DNA of 23,055 bases, taken from contig JACQSD010000006.1 in NCBI GenBank assembly GCA_016206165.1, positions 1 to 23,055 of the forward strand, written 5' to 3'. Made by a program: the position numbers and the translations under genes. The notes below the pieces were generated by a model. It made no database searches. It was given only the letters and a program-made list of their open reading frames with translations, and had not been told where the DNA came from. This document shows, piece after piece, positions 14,697-21,390 of the stretch (position 1 is its first letter; the number at the start of each line of letters is the position of its first letter). This DNA is from Candidatus Uhrbacteria bacterium (GTDB taxonomy: Bacteria > Patescibacteriota > Patescibacteriia > JACQSD01).

Positions 14697-16307
14697 ATGG
14701 GGAGTTCTCGGATTATGAAGTATTGGTGGCTCGCGCCGGTGGTAGTGTTTGCTGTCCAGATGCTTGTGGTGTCTCCGGTGGGGGAGTTTCCTTTGAATGA
14801 TGATTGGGTTGCGGCACTCTCTGTCCAGCGAACACTGACAACAGGGGCAATGGTATATCCACCGTACTTGGCACCATATCATTTAGTGCCGATTCTTGCC
14901 GGGATTGGAATATCCGGCTTTTTTGTTTTTTCATTTTCTGTACTGCGTTTTATTGGGATTGCATCAGCGGTAGGGTGCGTCGTGCTCGTATACGTTTGGC
15001 TGCGTGGTAATTTTCGCTCTCCATGGATTGTGACGCTGGGGTGCCTCATGCTCTGGCTGAATCCACTTTTTTTCAACCTGAGTTATACGTTTATGAGTGA
15101 TGTGCCGGCGTTGCTCTTCTTGCTGCTTGCCATTTTTTGCTATCACCGTGGATTTATGCGTAGCGACAATTGGTGGCTTATTGCAGGATCACTGTTCGCG
15201 GTTGCTGGTTTTTTTACGCGACAGGTGGTGCTGCTCATTTTGTTGACCGCTGCGCTCCAATACCTTGTATCAAGCGGGAGGCGTTTGCGATCTGCGCTGA
15301 TTGTGTTTGTGCTTCCGTTGTTCAGCCTTGCTCTATTGGTCGTCAGTCTCCAGTACTTTGGTATCGTGCCGGGTGAAGTGGCTGCGAAGTGGCTGCCATC
15401 AGGATGGTCGTATCTGCGCCACGCCGTGAGCGTGGGCTGGGCGCATGCGCTTATCCTTTCATTGTTTCTTGCACCAGTAACGATTGCGTTGTATGTTAAG
15501 AACGTCTCCTGGCTCCGTCAACCGCTGCTGTGGGTTGCCGCGTTTAGCTTAGGAACGGTTGCCTGGATTTCCAACGCTGCTGGATATCTCTTTCCGAGTT
15601 TAGGAAATATCATCAATCGTTCTGGAATCGGGCCAGCCGCGCCAGTGCTCCAGGGGGATGTCTCCATGTTTGGTCCATCGTGGCTGTACGCCTTTGGCTA
15701 TGTGGTATCCGCAGTCCTCATCTCCTTTCATTGCTTTGCATTTGTCGCATTTATAAAGAATCATAAATATGAGGGGGGCCACCTCACATTTCTCTGGACA
15801 TTTTCTGGGATATATCTTTTTATAATTCTCTTCGTGCGCTCGTTTGATCGCTATTTGTTACTCCTTATACCGGCGATGTTGTGGTATAGCGCAATGATGC
15901 TCGAACGGTTCTCATGGTCACGTACAGTTGCGTTTTCGCTTATCTTTATCCTTGGCATGTATAGCATCATTGGCACCGGTCATTATTTGGCATGGAATAA
16001 GGCGCGTTGGACACTCGGGAATCGGTTGCGCATGTCTGGAGTTCCGCTCACACACATCGAGGGAGGATACGAGTGGGATGGGTGGTACCTCTATTATCCC
16101 GCGCGCGAGCATCCATTTGGACCGTCCACACCCGAGTGGGCGCCATGGTACGTGAAGCAATTAGCACCGCAGCATCAAATGGAGTATATCATTTCATTTT
16201 CTCCTGTCGGCGGTTACCGTGTGACCGATCGTGAGTCAGTGGCCTTCGGTCCGTGGGGAGTGCAAGAGTTGTACGCGAGTATTGTTCAACCTGGATCATT
16301 AAAATAA
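14697..16307 (+). CDS. Polytopic membrane protein, GT-C glycosyltransferase-like
   Basis: The 536-aa product is almost entirely hydrophobic, with about 11-13 membrane spans and a soluble C-terminal stretch of about 100 residues. The first loop after span 1 carries GEFPLNDDWVAAL; an acidic pair at this place (Asp35-Asp36) is the hallmark of GT-C enzymes such as PMT/ArnT that use lipid-phosphate sugar donors. Further support is the loop FNLSYTFMSDVPALLF after span 3-4. ATG 14697 lies 3 nt after the tsf stop; ATG 14715 (residue 7) is an alternative start. It could act on cell-surface glycans, as might the CapA-like neighbour. Acceptor and donor are unknown. Confidence 0.65.
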   Translation: MGSSRIMKYWWLAPVVVFAVQMLVVSPVGEFPLNDDWVAALSVQRTLTTGAMVYPPYLAPYHLVPILAGIGISGFFVFSFSVLRFIGIASAVGCVVLVYVWLRGNFRSPWIVTLGCLMLWLNPLFFNLSYTFMSDVPALLFLLLAIFCYHRGFMRSDNWWLIAGSLFAVAGFFTRQVVLLILLTAALQYLVSSGRRLRSALIVFVLPLFSLALLVVSLQYFGIVPGEVAAKWLPSGWSYLRHAVSVGWAHALILSLFLAPVTIALYVKNVSWLRQPLLWVAAFSLGTVAWISNAAGYLFPSLGNIINRSGIGPAAPVLQGDVSMFGPSWLYAFGYVVSAVLISFHCFAFVAFIKNHKYEGGHLTFLWTFSGIYLFIILFVRSFDRYLLLLIPAMLWYSAMMLERFSWSRTVAFSLIFILGMYSIIGTGHYLAWNKARWTLGNRLRMSGVPLTHIEGGYEWDGWYLYYPAREHPFGPSTPEWAPWYVKQLAPQHQMEYIISFSPVGGYRVTDRESVAFGPWGVQELYASIVQPGSLK

Positions 16308-16332
16308 TGGGTATCATTTTTTCGTTCATGCT

Positions 16333-17340
16333 ATGCGAATAATGGTTTTCATTATCATTGCCACAACGTTTTTTTTCGGGGTGCCGTTTGCGGTAGACGC
16401 TGCCTTAGACGTCGTCGACATCACCATGGTTGGTGATATCATGCTCGATCGCAATGTCCGAAAAGCGCTCCCTACTTTCAGTGAACCTGAAGGGCCGTTT
16501 GTCGCGATCGCTTCATTGCTCAAGGCGAGCGCAATTACGGTCGGAAATTTAGAAGGGACGATCACAGGCAATCCGACGCGAGCGATCAAAGGAAATTTGA
16601 GCTTCACATTTGATCCGTCAGTCCGGCATCTATTGAAAGCAGCGGGCTTTACTGTGTTGAGCCTTGCAAATAACCATAGTCATGATTTTGGAGCGCAAGG
16701 GCTTGTGGAAACAAAGGAAGCGCTCAAGGACGTTGCAATTCCATTTTTTGGAGACTTTGCGAATGATCCGGATGCGTACAATATTATTCCTGGGTCGAAT
16801 GATACCGACATTGTGCTCATCGGATTCGAGGAGGCGCCATGGCTTCGTGATGTACAACCGACGCTTGCGAGTATTAAGCAACGGAAACAGGAGTGTGCAA
16901 CGGTAACGCCAGCGCGCAAATGTTTTGTGATCGTCATGCCACACTGGGGAATCGAATATAAACGTCTTCCATCACCGCGGCAAAAAAAGCTCGCCTATCA
17001 GTTCATCGACGCAGGAGCAGATATGGTTGTCGGTGGGCACCCACATGTGGTGCAGCCGTTTGAGATTTATCATGGAAAGCCAATTTTTTACTCGCTCGGA
17101 AATTTTATCTTTGATCAATGGTTTTCAAAAGAGACCACAGAGGGGCTCATGCTCCGAATGACCATGCACTCCGGGGAGCTCGCGATTCAACTCGTTCCCA
17201 CGTCAATTCATTGTGACGCCTCGGTGCATCGTATGGGAAGGAAGGCAGCAGAGCAACAGATTGCATGGATTAAAAAGAACGCGATTGGCAAGAAGGGTAC
17301 CTATACACTCGACGGCGACACCCTTCGCGTCCCCAGATAG
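16333..17340 (+). CDS. CapA-family (poly-gamma-glutamate synthesis type) metallophosphatase-fold protein
   Basis: The 335-aa protein begins with a signal peptide (MRIMVFIIIATTFFFGVPFAVDA). The CapA/PGA_cap domain follows with its ordered motifs: VGDIMLDRNV, VGNLEGTITG, LSLANNHSHDFG, the histidine site MPHWGIEYKR, DMVVGGHPHVVQPFE and FYSLGNFIFDQW. These bind the metals of a calcineurin-like fold. In Bacillus, CapA takes part in poly-gamma-glutamate export; in most bacteria the role of homologues is unknown and not tied to that polymer. The capB/capC genes are absent here. It follows the GT-C-like gene by 25 nt. Confidence 0.9.
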   Translation: MRIMVFIIIATTFFFGVPFAVDAALDVVDITMVGDIMLDRNVRKALPTFSEPEGPFVAIASLLKASAITVGNLEGTITGNPTRAIKGNLSFTFDPSVRHLLKAAGFTVLSLANNHSHDFGAQGLVETKEALKDVAIPFFGDFANDPDAYNIIPGSNDTDIVLIGFEEAPWLRDVQPTLASIKQRKQECATVTPARKCFVIVMPHWGIEYKRLPSPRQKKLAYQFIDAGADMVVGGHPHVVQPFEIYHGKPIFYSLGNFIFDQWFSKETTEGLMLRMTMHSGELAIQLVPTSIHCDASVHRMGRKAAEQQIAWIKKNAIGKKGTYTLDGDTLRVPR

Positions 17341-17353
17341 ATATGCTATAGTT

Positions 17354-17381
17354 CATTGGCAGGAGCTAAGCTCCGACCAAC
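17354..17381. repeat. RAYT-flanking palindrome, 5' copy
   Basis: CATTGGCAGGAGCT (17354-17367) is identical to the left arm of the 3' copy. After one A comes AGCTCCGACCAA (17369-17380), the inverted partner with two mismatches. It sits 5 nt before the transposase ATG. A TATAGT box with extended TG (17344-17352) lies just upstream. Confidence 0.8.
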
Positions 17382-17385
17382 AATT

Positions 17386-18078
17386 ATGCGTAAAGTCGTT
17401 TTTTCAACTGATGGGGTCTATCATATTTATAATCGTGGTGTTGAAAAAAGAAAAATTTTTCTTGCAAACAGTGATTATTGGAGATTCATGCAGATTCTCT
17501 ATGAGTTTAATGATGTAGCAATTGTTACACGTCCACATCGTAGGAGCTTTATGGATTGTGCAAGGCGAGCAGCAGCCGGAGAGGTGCGACGGCCGCTCGT
17601 CTCTATCTTGAGTTTTGTTCTTATGCCGAATCATTTCCATCTCTTATTACAACAAAGAACAGAAGGTGGTGTGAGTGAATTCATGCATCGTATCGGCACT
17701 GGATATACAAACTATTTTAATTTGAGATCAAAACGTACTGGTCGTCTATTTGAGTCTACTTTTAAGGCGAGGGCTGTGGATAAGGATTCGTACCTCCAGC
17801 ATCTTATACGCTATATCCATTTGAACCCACTCTCGTTAGAACAAAAAGATTGGAAGGTGCGTGGGATTGTGGATCAAAAGAGAGCAAAGCAATATCTGTC
17901 TACATATCGTTGGTCGAGCTATCTTGCATACATCAAACAGGGAGGGTCACGTTTTCTCCTCGATCATACCTGTATTCGTGAGGTTATTGGCGATTATGGG
18001 CAATCGCATGAGGATTTTGTTTTTGCATGGACGAATCGTGATTATGCGCTCCTGAACCAATCATTGGCAGGAGCTTAG
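17386..18078 (+). CDS. REP-associated tyrosine transposase (RAYT, Y1_Tnp / TnpA-REP)
   Basis: Start ATG 17386 is preferred over TTG 17356, which lies inside the palindrome. The 230-aa protein shows the single-strand HUH/Y1 nuclease fold: VYHIYNRGVEKRKIF at the start, MPNHFHLLLQQ with the metal-binding His83 and His85, the catalytic Tyr region RIGTGYTNYFN (Tyr107/Tyr110), RTGRLFESTFKA and LQHLIRYIHLNPL. RAYTs are domesticated relatives of IS200/IS605 transposases that cut and join REP palindromes; they are usually single copy and bracketed by such repeats, as here. The last five codons and the TAG stop lie inside the 3' palindrome. Confidence 0.93.
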   Translation: MRKVVFSTDGVYHIYNRGVEKRKIFLANSDYWRFMQILYEFNDVAIVTRPHRRSFMDCARRAAAGEVRRPLVSILSFVLMPNHFHLLLQQRTEGGVSEFMHRIGTGYTNYFNLRSKRTGRLFESTFKARAVDKDSYLQHLIRYIHLNPLSLEQKDWKVRGIVDQKRAKQYLSTYRWSSYLAYIKQGGSRFLLDHTCIREVIGDYGQSHEDFVFAWTNRDYALLNQSLAGA

Positions 18079-18090
18079 CTCCTGCCAATG
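18062..18090. repeat. RAYT-flanking palindrome, 3' copy (perfect, contains the stop codon)
   Basis: CATTGGCAGGAGCT (18062-18075) and AGCTCCTGCCAATG (18077-18090) form a perfect 14-bp inverted repeat around a single T. The transposase stop TAG occupies 18076-18078, at its apex. It may also act as transcript end structure, though no T-tract follows closely. Confidence 0.9.
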
Positions 18091-18098
18091 GACAGTAG

Positions 18099-18127
18099 TT
18101 TTACGTCTTTCGCGGCTGTGCTATACT
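18099..18127 (+). promoter_or_regulatory. Promoter of the small Zn-ribbon gene (and GAPDH)
   Basis: TATACT (18122-18127) with TG one base upstream (extended -10); a weak -35 TTTTAC (18099-18104) lies 17 nt away. Expected start is near 18134, only about 2 nt before the ATG at 18136, so the message would be effectively leaderless. Confidence 0.55.
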
Positions 18128-18135
18128 TTCAGTCT

Positions 18136-18315
18136 ATGATTATCAGGAAATGCGATGTATGCAAAAAAGTTATGGATCGTGAAGCGAATTGGGATAGGCG
18201 TGTGGTTGAAGTGACGATACGATCTCCCTATTGCTCATTTGAATTCTGTCCGATGTGCGGGGAGAAACTTATTGCAATCCTGAAAAAGCAATTTCATTTA
18301 CCATTCAAGGATTAA
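18136..18315 (+). CDS. Small zinc-ribbon-like protein, 59 aa
   Basis: ATG 18136 is chosen because the promoter -10 lies just upstream; an ATG at 18088 would precede the promoter. The product has two Cys pairs, CDVC (6-9) near the N-terminus and CPMC (near residue 40), which probably bind one zinc ion. Between them are basic and aromatic residues. Short proteins of this type occur as orphan genes in many bacteria with no known role. It is followed by GAPDH after 8 nt and probably shares its transcript. Confidence 0.6.
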   Translation: MIIRKCDVCKKVMDREANWDRRVVEVTIRSPYCSFEFCPMCGEKLIAILKKQFHLPFKD

Positions 18316-18323
18316 TCAATATT

Positions 18324-19331
18324 ATGTCTACACGCGTTGCAATTAACGGATTTGGCCGCATTGGCCGAAATGTTTTGAAGGCGAGTCTTGAGCACAAACT
18401 CAAGCTTGATTTTGTTGCGGTCAATGATTTGACTGACACGAAAACACTCGCGCATCTTTTACAATACGATACGTCGTATGGGCACTATGATAAGAATGTG
18501 ACGTTTGATGAGCAACATATTATTGTTGACGGGAAAAAGATTCGCGTGTTCGCAGAGAAGGATCCATCTCTTCTGCCATGGAAGGAATTGAAAATTGATG
18601 TGGTCGTGGAGTCCACTGGTCGCTTCACCGATAAAGAGGGGATGAGTTTACATGTCAAGGCGGGCGCGAAACGAGTCGTGCTCTCGGCTCCTGCAAAGGG
18701 CGGGGGAGTGCCGACGCACGTGATGGGGGTGAATGATAAGACACTCGGTGATGCTGCGCTTATCAATAACGCATCCTGCACCACGAATTGTATTTCGCCT
18801 GTCGCTGCAATTATGCACGAGACATTTGGCGTCAAGAAAGCAATGATGACGACGGTGCATGCGTATACGCCGGATCAAGTTTTACAAGATGGCCCGCACA
18901 AAGATTTACGTCGTGCGCGCGCGGCAGCCACGAATATCATCCCGACCACCACAGGCGCTGCGATTGCAGTGACAGAGGCAATCCCAGAATTGCAAGGACT
19001 TTTTGATGGACTTTCGATTCGTGTGCCGGTGATGGTTGTTTCACTTTCTGATTTTACTTTTGTGCTCAAAAAGCATGTGACCGCGGAAGAGATCAACGCT
19101 GCACTTGTTGCTGCATCGAAACTTCCGCGCTGGAAAGGGATTCTTGCCGTGACGAACGAGGAACTCGTCTCCTCTGACTTTATCAAGAATTCGTATTCGT
19201 CCATTGTTGATCTCTCGTTGACAAAAGTGGTTGATGGTGATCTGGTCAAAGTGGTTGCTTGGTACGACAACGAGTGGGGGTATTCGTGTCGCTTAGCGGA
19301 AATGGTTGAAAGGGTTGGGCGAGGTCTCTAA
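18324..19331 (+). CDS. gap: Glyceraldehyde-3-phosphate dehydrogenase
   Basis: ATG 18324 gives 335 aa, the normal family length; a longer frame from 18255 would overlap the zinc-ribbon gene. Diagnostic features are the NAD-binding INGFGRIGRNVLK, VAVNDLTDT (Asp35, typical of NAD preference), VVESTGRFTDKE, the catalytic NNASCTTNCISPV with Cys152, the His in TTVHAYT, RRARAAATNIIPTTTGAA and WYDNEWGYSCRL. It oxidises glyceraldehyde 3-phosphate to 1,3-bisphosphoglycerate in glycolysis. A new promoter starts within a few bases after its stop. Confidence 0.98.
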   Translation: MSTRVAINGFGRIGRNVLKASLEHKLKLDFVAVNDLTDTKTLAHLLQYDTSYGHYDKNVTFDEQHIIVDGKKIRVFAEKDPSLLPWKELKIDVVVESTGRFTDKEGMSLHVKAGAKRVVLSAPAKGGGVPTHVMGVNDKTLGDAALINNASCTTNCISPVAAIMHETFGVKKAMMTTVHAYTPDQVLQDGPHKDLRRARAAATNIIPTTTGAAIAVTEAIPELQGLFDGLSIRVPVMVVSLSDFTFVLKKHVTAEEINAALVAASKLPRWKGILAVTNEELVSSDFIKNSYSSIVDLSLTKVVDGDLVKVVAWYDNEWGYSCRLAEMVERVGRGL

Positions 19332-19335
19332 ACAT

Positions 19336-19364
19336 TTGACAGAAAAAATTATTCTTGCTAGGAT
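19336..19364 (+). promoter_or_regulatory. Promoter of leader 1
   Basis: A consensus TTGACA (19336-19341), a 17-nt spacer and TAGGAT (19359-19364). Expected start is near 19371, so transcription would begin about 390 nt before the protein gene at 19761. Confidence 0.65.
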
Positions 19365-19374
19365 ACGGATAGGT

Positions 19375-19449
19375 ATGAATAAACAATTCGCGCAAAACTA
19401 TATTATTGGTATGTATATTGCTGATCAGGGATCAGAAGTTTTGTCGTGA
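19375..19449 (+). CDS. Possible 24-aa leader peptide of attenuator 1
   Basis: An ATG about 4 nt after the predicted transcription start opens a 24-codon frame ending in TGA at 19447. Its second half (19420-19447) overlaps the 5' strand of the proposed antiterminator. A ribosome reaching the stop would cover that strand. The peptide contains FAQNYIIGMYIADQG, with Ile and Tyr frequent but no clear run of one amino acid. Translation is unproven; a mirror-image arrangement exists in leader 2, which is the main support. Confidence 0.35.
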   Translation: MNKQFAQNYIIGMYIADQGSEVLS

Positions 19450-19507
19450 ATGTAACCATTGTAAACGACAACAGCTGATCCCAACAAGGATCAGCTGTTT
19501 TGTTTAT
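19428..19507 (+). promoter_or_regulatory. Transcription attenuator 1 (antiterminator / terminator)
   Basis: Terminator form: AACAGCTGATCC (19470-19481) with GGATCAGCTGTT (19488-19499), 12 bp perfect, then TTTGTTT. Antiterminator form: GGGATCAG (19428-19435) with CTGATCCC (19475-19482) plus TTGTCGT (19441-19447) with ACGACAA (19465-19471), 15 bp with a small internal loop. The two forms share the strand 19470-19482 and exclude each other. The upstream strand can also form a small hairpin CTGATC/GATCAG (19421-19435). Confidence 0.65.
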
Positions 19508-19556
19508 ACACTGTCTATGACATGCAATAAATAAAACAGGCACACGCGAACACAAT

Positions 19557-19651
19557 ACTCATCCTTGCAGGGAATCATACAGCGTTTTTGTGTGCCTTTT
19601 GTATTCTCGCAAATTTTACTTTTTTGCGCAAGACCCTGCTTTCGGATGAGT
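19557..19651 (+). other. Long-range RNA-type stem in leader 1
   Basis: ACTCATCC (19557-19564) pairs with GGATGAGT (19644-19651) and GCAGGG (19567-19572) with CCCTGC (19634-19639), 14 bp in all. It encloses a hairpin CGCAAA/TTTGCG (19608-19613 with 19623-19628). An alternative pairing AGGCACAC (19538-19545) with GTGTGCCT (19590-19597) followed by TTT competes with it. No protein gene is convincing on either strand here. Confidence 0.45.
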
Positions 19652-19715
19652 TTCCATTGGATCACCTGAGTTGTTTCCTCGCAGGGAACTGTGCCCTCGG
19701 GTGATCCAATGGGAA
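19651..19715 (+). other. Large hairpin just upstream of the unknown gene
   Basis: A core of 12 perfect pairs, CATTGGATCACC (19655-19666) with GGTGATCCAATG (19700-19711), extends on both sides with two G-T wobbles to about 20 bp. The loop holds a second hairpin GTTTCC/GGGAAC (19673-19678 with 19684-19689). It ends 45 nt before the ATG and about 35 nt before the SD, so it does not hide the SD itself. It could be an RNA processing site, a regulatory element or an inserted palindrome. Confidence 0.6.
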
Positions 19716-19760
19716 GCACTAGGCAGGTCTTTCAAAATTCGAGAGAAAGGACGGAGTCAA

Positions 19761-21017
19761 ATGATCAAGCCGATTCGATGCATTATGGCGGTTGCGGATG
19801 ACGCGGCTGCTGCAGATGTCTGTGAGCAGATCCGCAAAGAGACGACGTGTGATAATCCTCGTCGTTTCAGTGACTGGGTCGAGAACAATGGACATCGGAT
19901 GGCCACCGGGACGATTTGCGATCAGCCGATTGATCTCGTCCTTGTGCCAACACGTGCAGCAGGACACGCGCTGCTCGAGGAACAAGACCCTGGCGTTGAC
20001 GAGTGTGTGTTCATATTTTCCGGTGATCCACTGTGGTCGAAGAAGACAACCAAGTCATGGGGCAGGCGTCGTTTTCGGATGAGCACGGAACAGATTCGAC
20101 GAAAGGGGGGTGGTGCAGAAGATGGGTTTGGGTTTCATTGGCTGGTTGCTGTACATGGAGCGGATGCAGTGTATATTCGAAACGTGGCCAATGCCATAGC
20201 AGCATGTTACGTTCGTTACTTCGCAACACGTCTCGCCCTTGGGATGAAGCCATGGGGGTTGACGAAGGGCATGCGTGAGCAACCGGTGGTTGGGAATCCC
20301 GAGCAGATTCTCTCTGTGTTTGGGACTCCACAGGATTCATCGTGCACGTTCCCGAATTTGCCGATCTCGCTGCAAGGCATCTTCTGCCCGAATGCGAAGC
20401 AGGACCGAACGGCGCTAGTCGAAGACCTTGCGCAAGAGAAGGTGAGTGCCTTCATTGGTGTGATGGAGAAGATTTTACGACTCGCCGGTGATGGCATCCG
20501 CGATGTCGAGTTTTTTGCACTTGCACCGGATCTTCTCGATTACCCGAATCTCGTTCCGGTGCTCCATCCGCGAACGCTTGCGAATGGGAGACCAGAGGAA
20601 CATCTCGCGCGGAACTGGGCGGCTTTTACCGCCGTCATTCAGCAATTGGAGCAGGTGACAGGACGAGCAATACGGCTCACGTCAATCACATCGCGTGTCA
20701 GATCATTCATAGAACGTGCTGCAGAGGAGGCGCGGCGCGTCGGTATCGTGGATGCCATCGTTGACGACTTTGGGAAGTCGGTACCGTCGTATACGGTCCT
20801 CAACGTCGAGGAGACACGGCGGCGTGTTATCGCGAATCTCATTCTCTATCTTGCGTCGGCTCGTGTCGCGAAAGAGGATCGGGCTGCACTCATCGGCGTT
20901 GAGGTTTCCGGGAAATACTGGGATCGACTTTGGCCATACCTGAAGGAGCAGGATATTGCCCCGCCGATCTTCTGGCTCCCGAAGTTCGCGCGTCAGCACT
21001 TTGCGTTCATCGAGTAG
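19761..21017 (+). CDS. Unknown protein, long paralog (418 aa)
   Basis: ATG 19761 is preceded by AGGACGGA (19748-19755); the frame stays open upstream but would run through the leader hairpin. I do not recognise the family. The N-terminal part (residues about 1-175) is related to the gene at 21391: both share an R-x-I-x-A-V start with a DA pair, PRRFSDWVENNG, LVLVPTRAAG, FHWLV, then NVANAIAACYVRYFATRLALG and PWG. The C-terminal part (about 180-418) is unique to this copy and has HPRTLANGRPEEHLARNW, SRVRSFIERAAEEARRVG and NVEETRRRVIANLILYLASA. No signal peptide or membrane span is seen, so it is likely cytoplasmic. It has its own promoter, attenuator and terminator. Confidence 0.75.
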   Translation: MIKPIRCIMAVADDAAAADVCEQIRKETTCDNPRRFSDWVENNGHRMATGTICDQPIDLVLVPTRAAGHALLEEQDPGVDECVFIFSGDPLWSKKTTKSWGRRRFRMSTEQIRRKGGGAEDGFGFHWLVAVHGADAVYIRNVANAIAACYVRYFATRLALGMKPWGLTKGMREQPVVGNPEQILSVFGTPQDSSCTFPNLPISLQGIFCPNAKQDRTALVEDLAQEKVSAFIGVMEKILRLAGDGIRDVEFFALAPDLLDYPNLVPVLHPRTLANGRPEEHLARNWAAFTAVIQQLEQVTGRAIRLTSITSRVRSFIERAAEEARRVGIVDAIVDDFGKSVPSYTVLNVEETRRRVIANLILYLASARVAKEDRAALIGVEVSGKYWDRLWPYLKEQDIAPPIFWLPKFARQHFAFIE

Positions 21018-21036
21018 AAAAGGAGGTAAACGATTT

Positions 21037-21078
21037 CGCCCCCACCCGGCTTTTGGCTAGGTGGGGGCGTTTGATTTT
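21037..21078 (+). terminator. Intrinsic terminator after the long paralog
   Basis: CGCCCCCACC (21037-21046) pairs perfectly with GGTGGGGGCG (21060-21069), followed by TTTGATTTT. An isolated AGGAGG (21021-21026) between stop codon and hairpin has no start codon at a useful distance. Confidence 0.9.
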
Positions 21079-21103
21079 GGGGCGTGTTTTCCACATCCTC
21101 TTT

Positions 21104-21132
21104 TTGACAGCTCGGACGATATACGCTAGTGT
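21104..21132 (+). promoter_or_regulatory. Promoter of leader 2
   Basis: Consensus TTGACA (21104-21109), a 17-nt spacer and a weak -10 TAGTGT (21127-21132). Expected start is near 21139, about 250 nt before the gene at 21391. Spacing to the small ORF matches that in leader 1. Confidence 0.55.
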
Positions 21133-21141
21133 GAATATTGT

Positions 21142-21237
21142 ATGCAGCACAGGTATTCCGACATTTGTCTCTTTATTACAAACCGCCGCGTCGTCGCGGA
21201 TGGTCGGCTGCGTCATGCGTTTATGGAAAAGCGATAA
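21142..21237 (+). CDS. Possible 31-aa leader peptide of attenuator 2
   Basis: An ATG about 3 nt after the predicted start opens a 31-codon frame ending in TAA at 21235. It covers the 5' strand of antiterminator 2 (21202-21220). The sequence is rich in Arg (NRRVVADGRLRH) and unlike the leader-1 peptide. As in leader 1, no SD precedes it; initiation would have to be leaderless. Confidence 0.35.
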   Translation: MQHRYSDICLFITNRRVVADGRLRHAFMEKR

Positions 21238-21294
21238 AGAATATAGAGTATCCATACGCAATGCAGCCGATCCTCACAAAGGATCGGTTTTCAT
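21202..21294 (+). promoter_or_regulatory. Transcription attenuator 2 (antiterminator / terminator)
   Basis: Terminator form: CCGATCC (21267-21273) with GGATCGG (21281-21287) and then TTTTCATTT. Antiterminator form: CGGCTGC (21205-21211) with GCAGCCG (21263-21269), extended by GGT with the following A-T-C-C across one bulge, plus TGCGT (21216-21220) with ACGCA (21256-21260). The strand 21267-21273 is used in both. Sequence is unrelated to attenuator 1, but the order and spacing of elements agree. Confidence 0.6.
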
Positions 21295-21390
21295 TTGTGG
21301 ATAGTCTCTGACGGTTTTTCACGCCGAACGGGGAAGCGTGGACGATCGTCAACGGACAATTCATCAACAGCGATACACAGGAGAGATGTC

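Noticed and set aside
19371..19505. Leader 1 as a known ncRNA (6S, 4.5S SRP, RNase P or tmRNA)
   Set aside because: None of the conserved core sequences of these RNAs that I know are present; the competing-stem model explains it better.
19504..19719. A 71-codon minus-strand frame in leader 1
   Set aside because: It lies wholly within the structured leader, has no SD or promoter and resembles no family.
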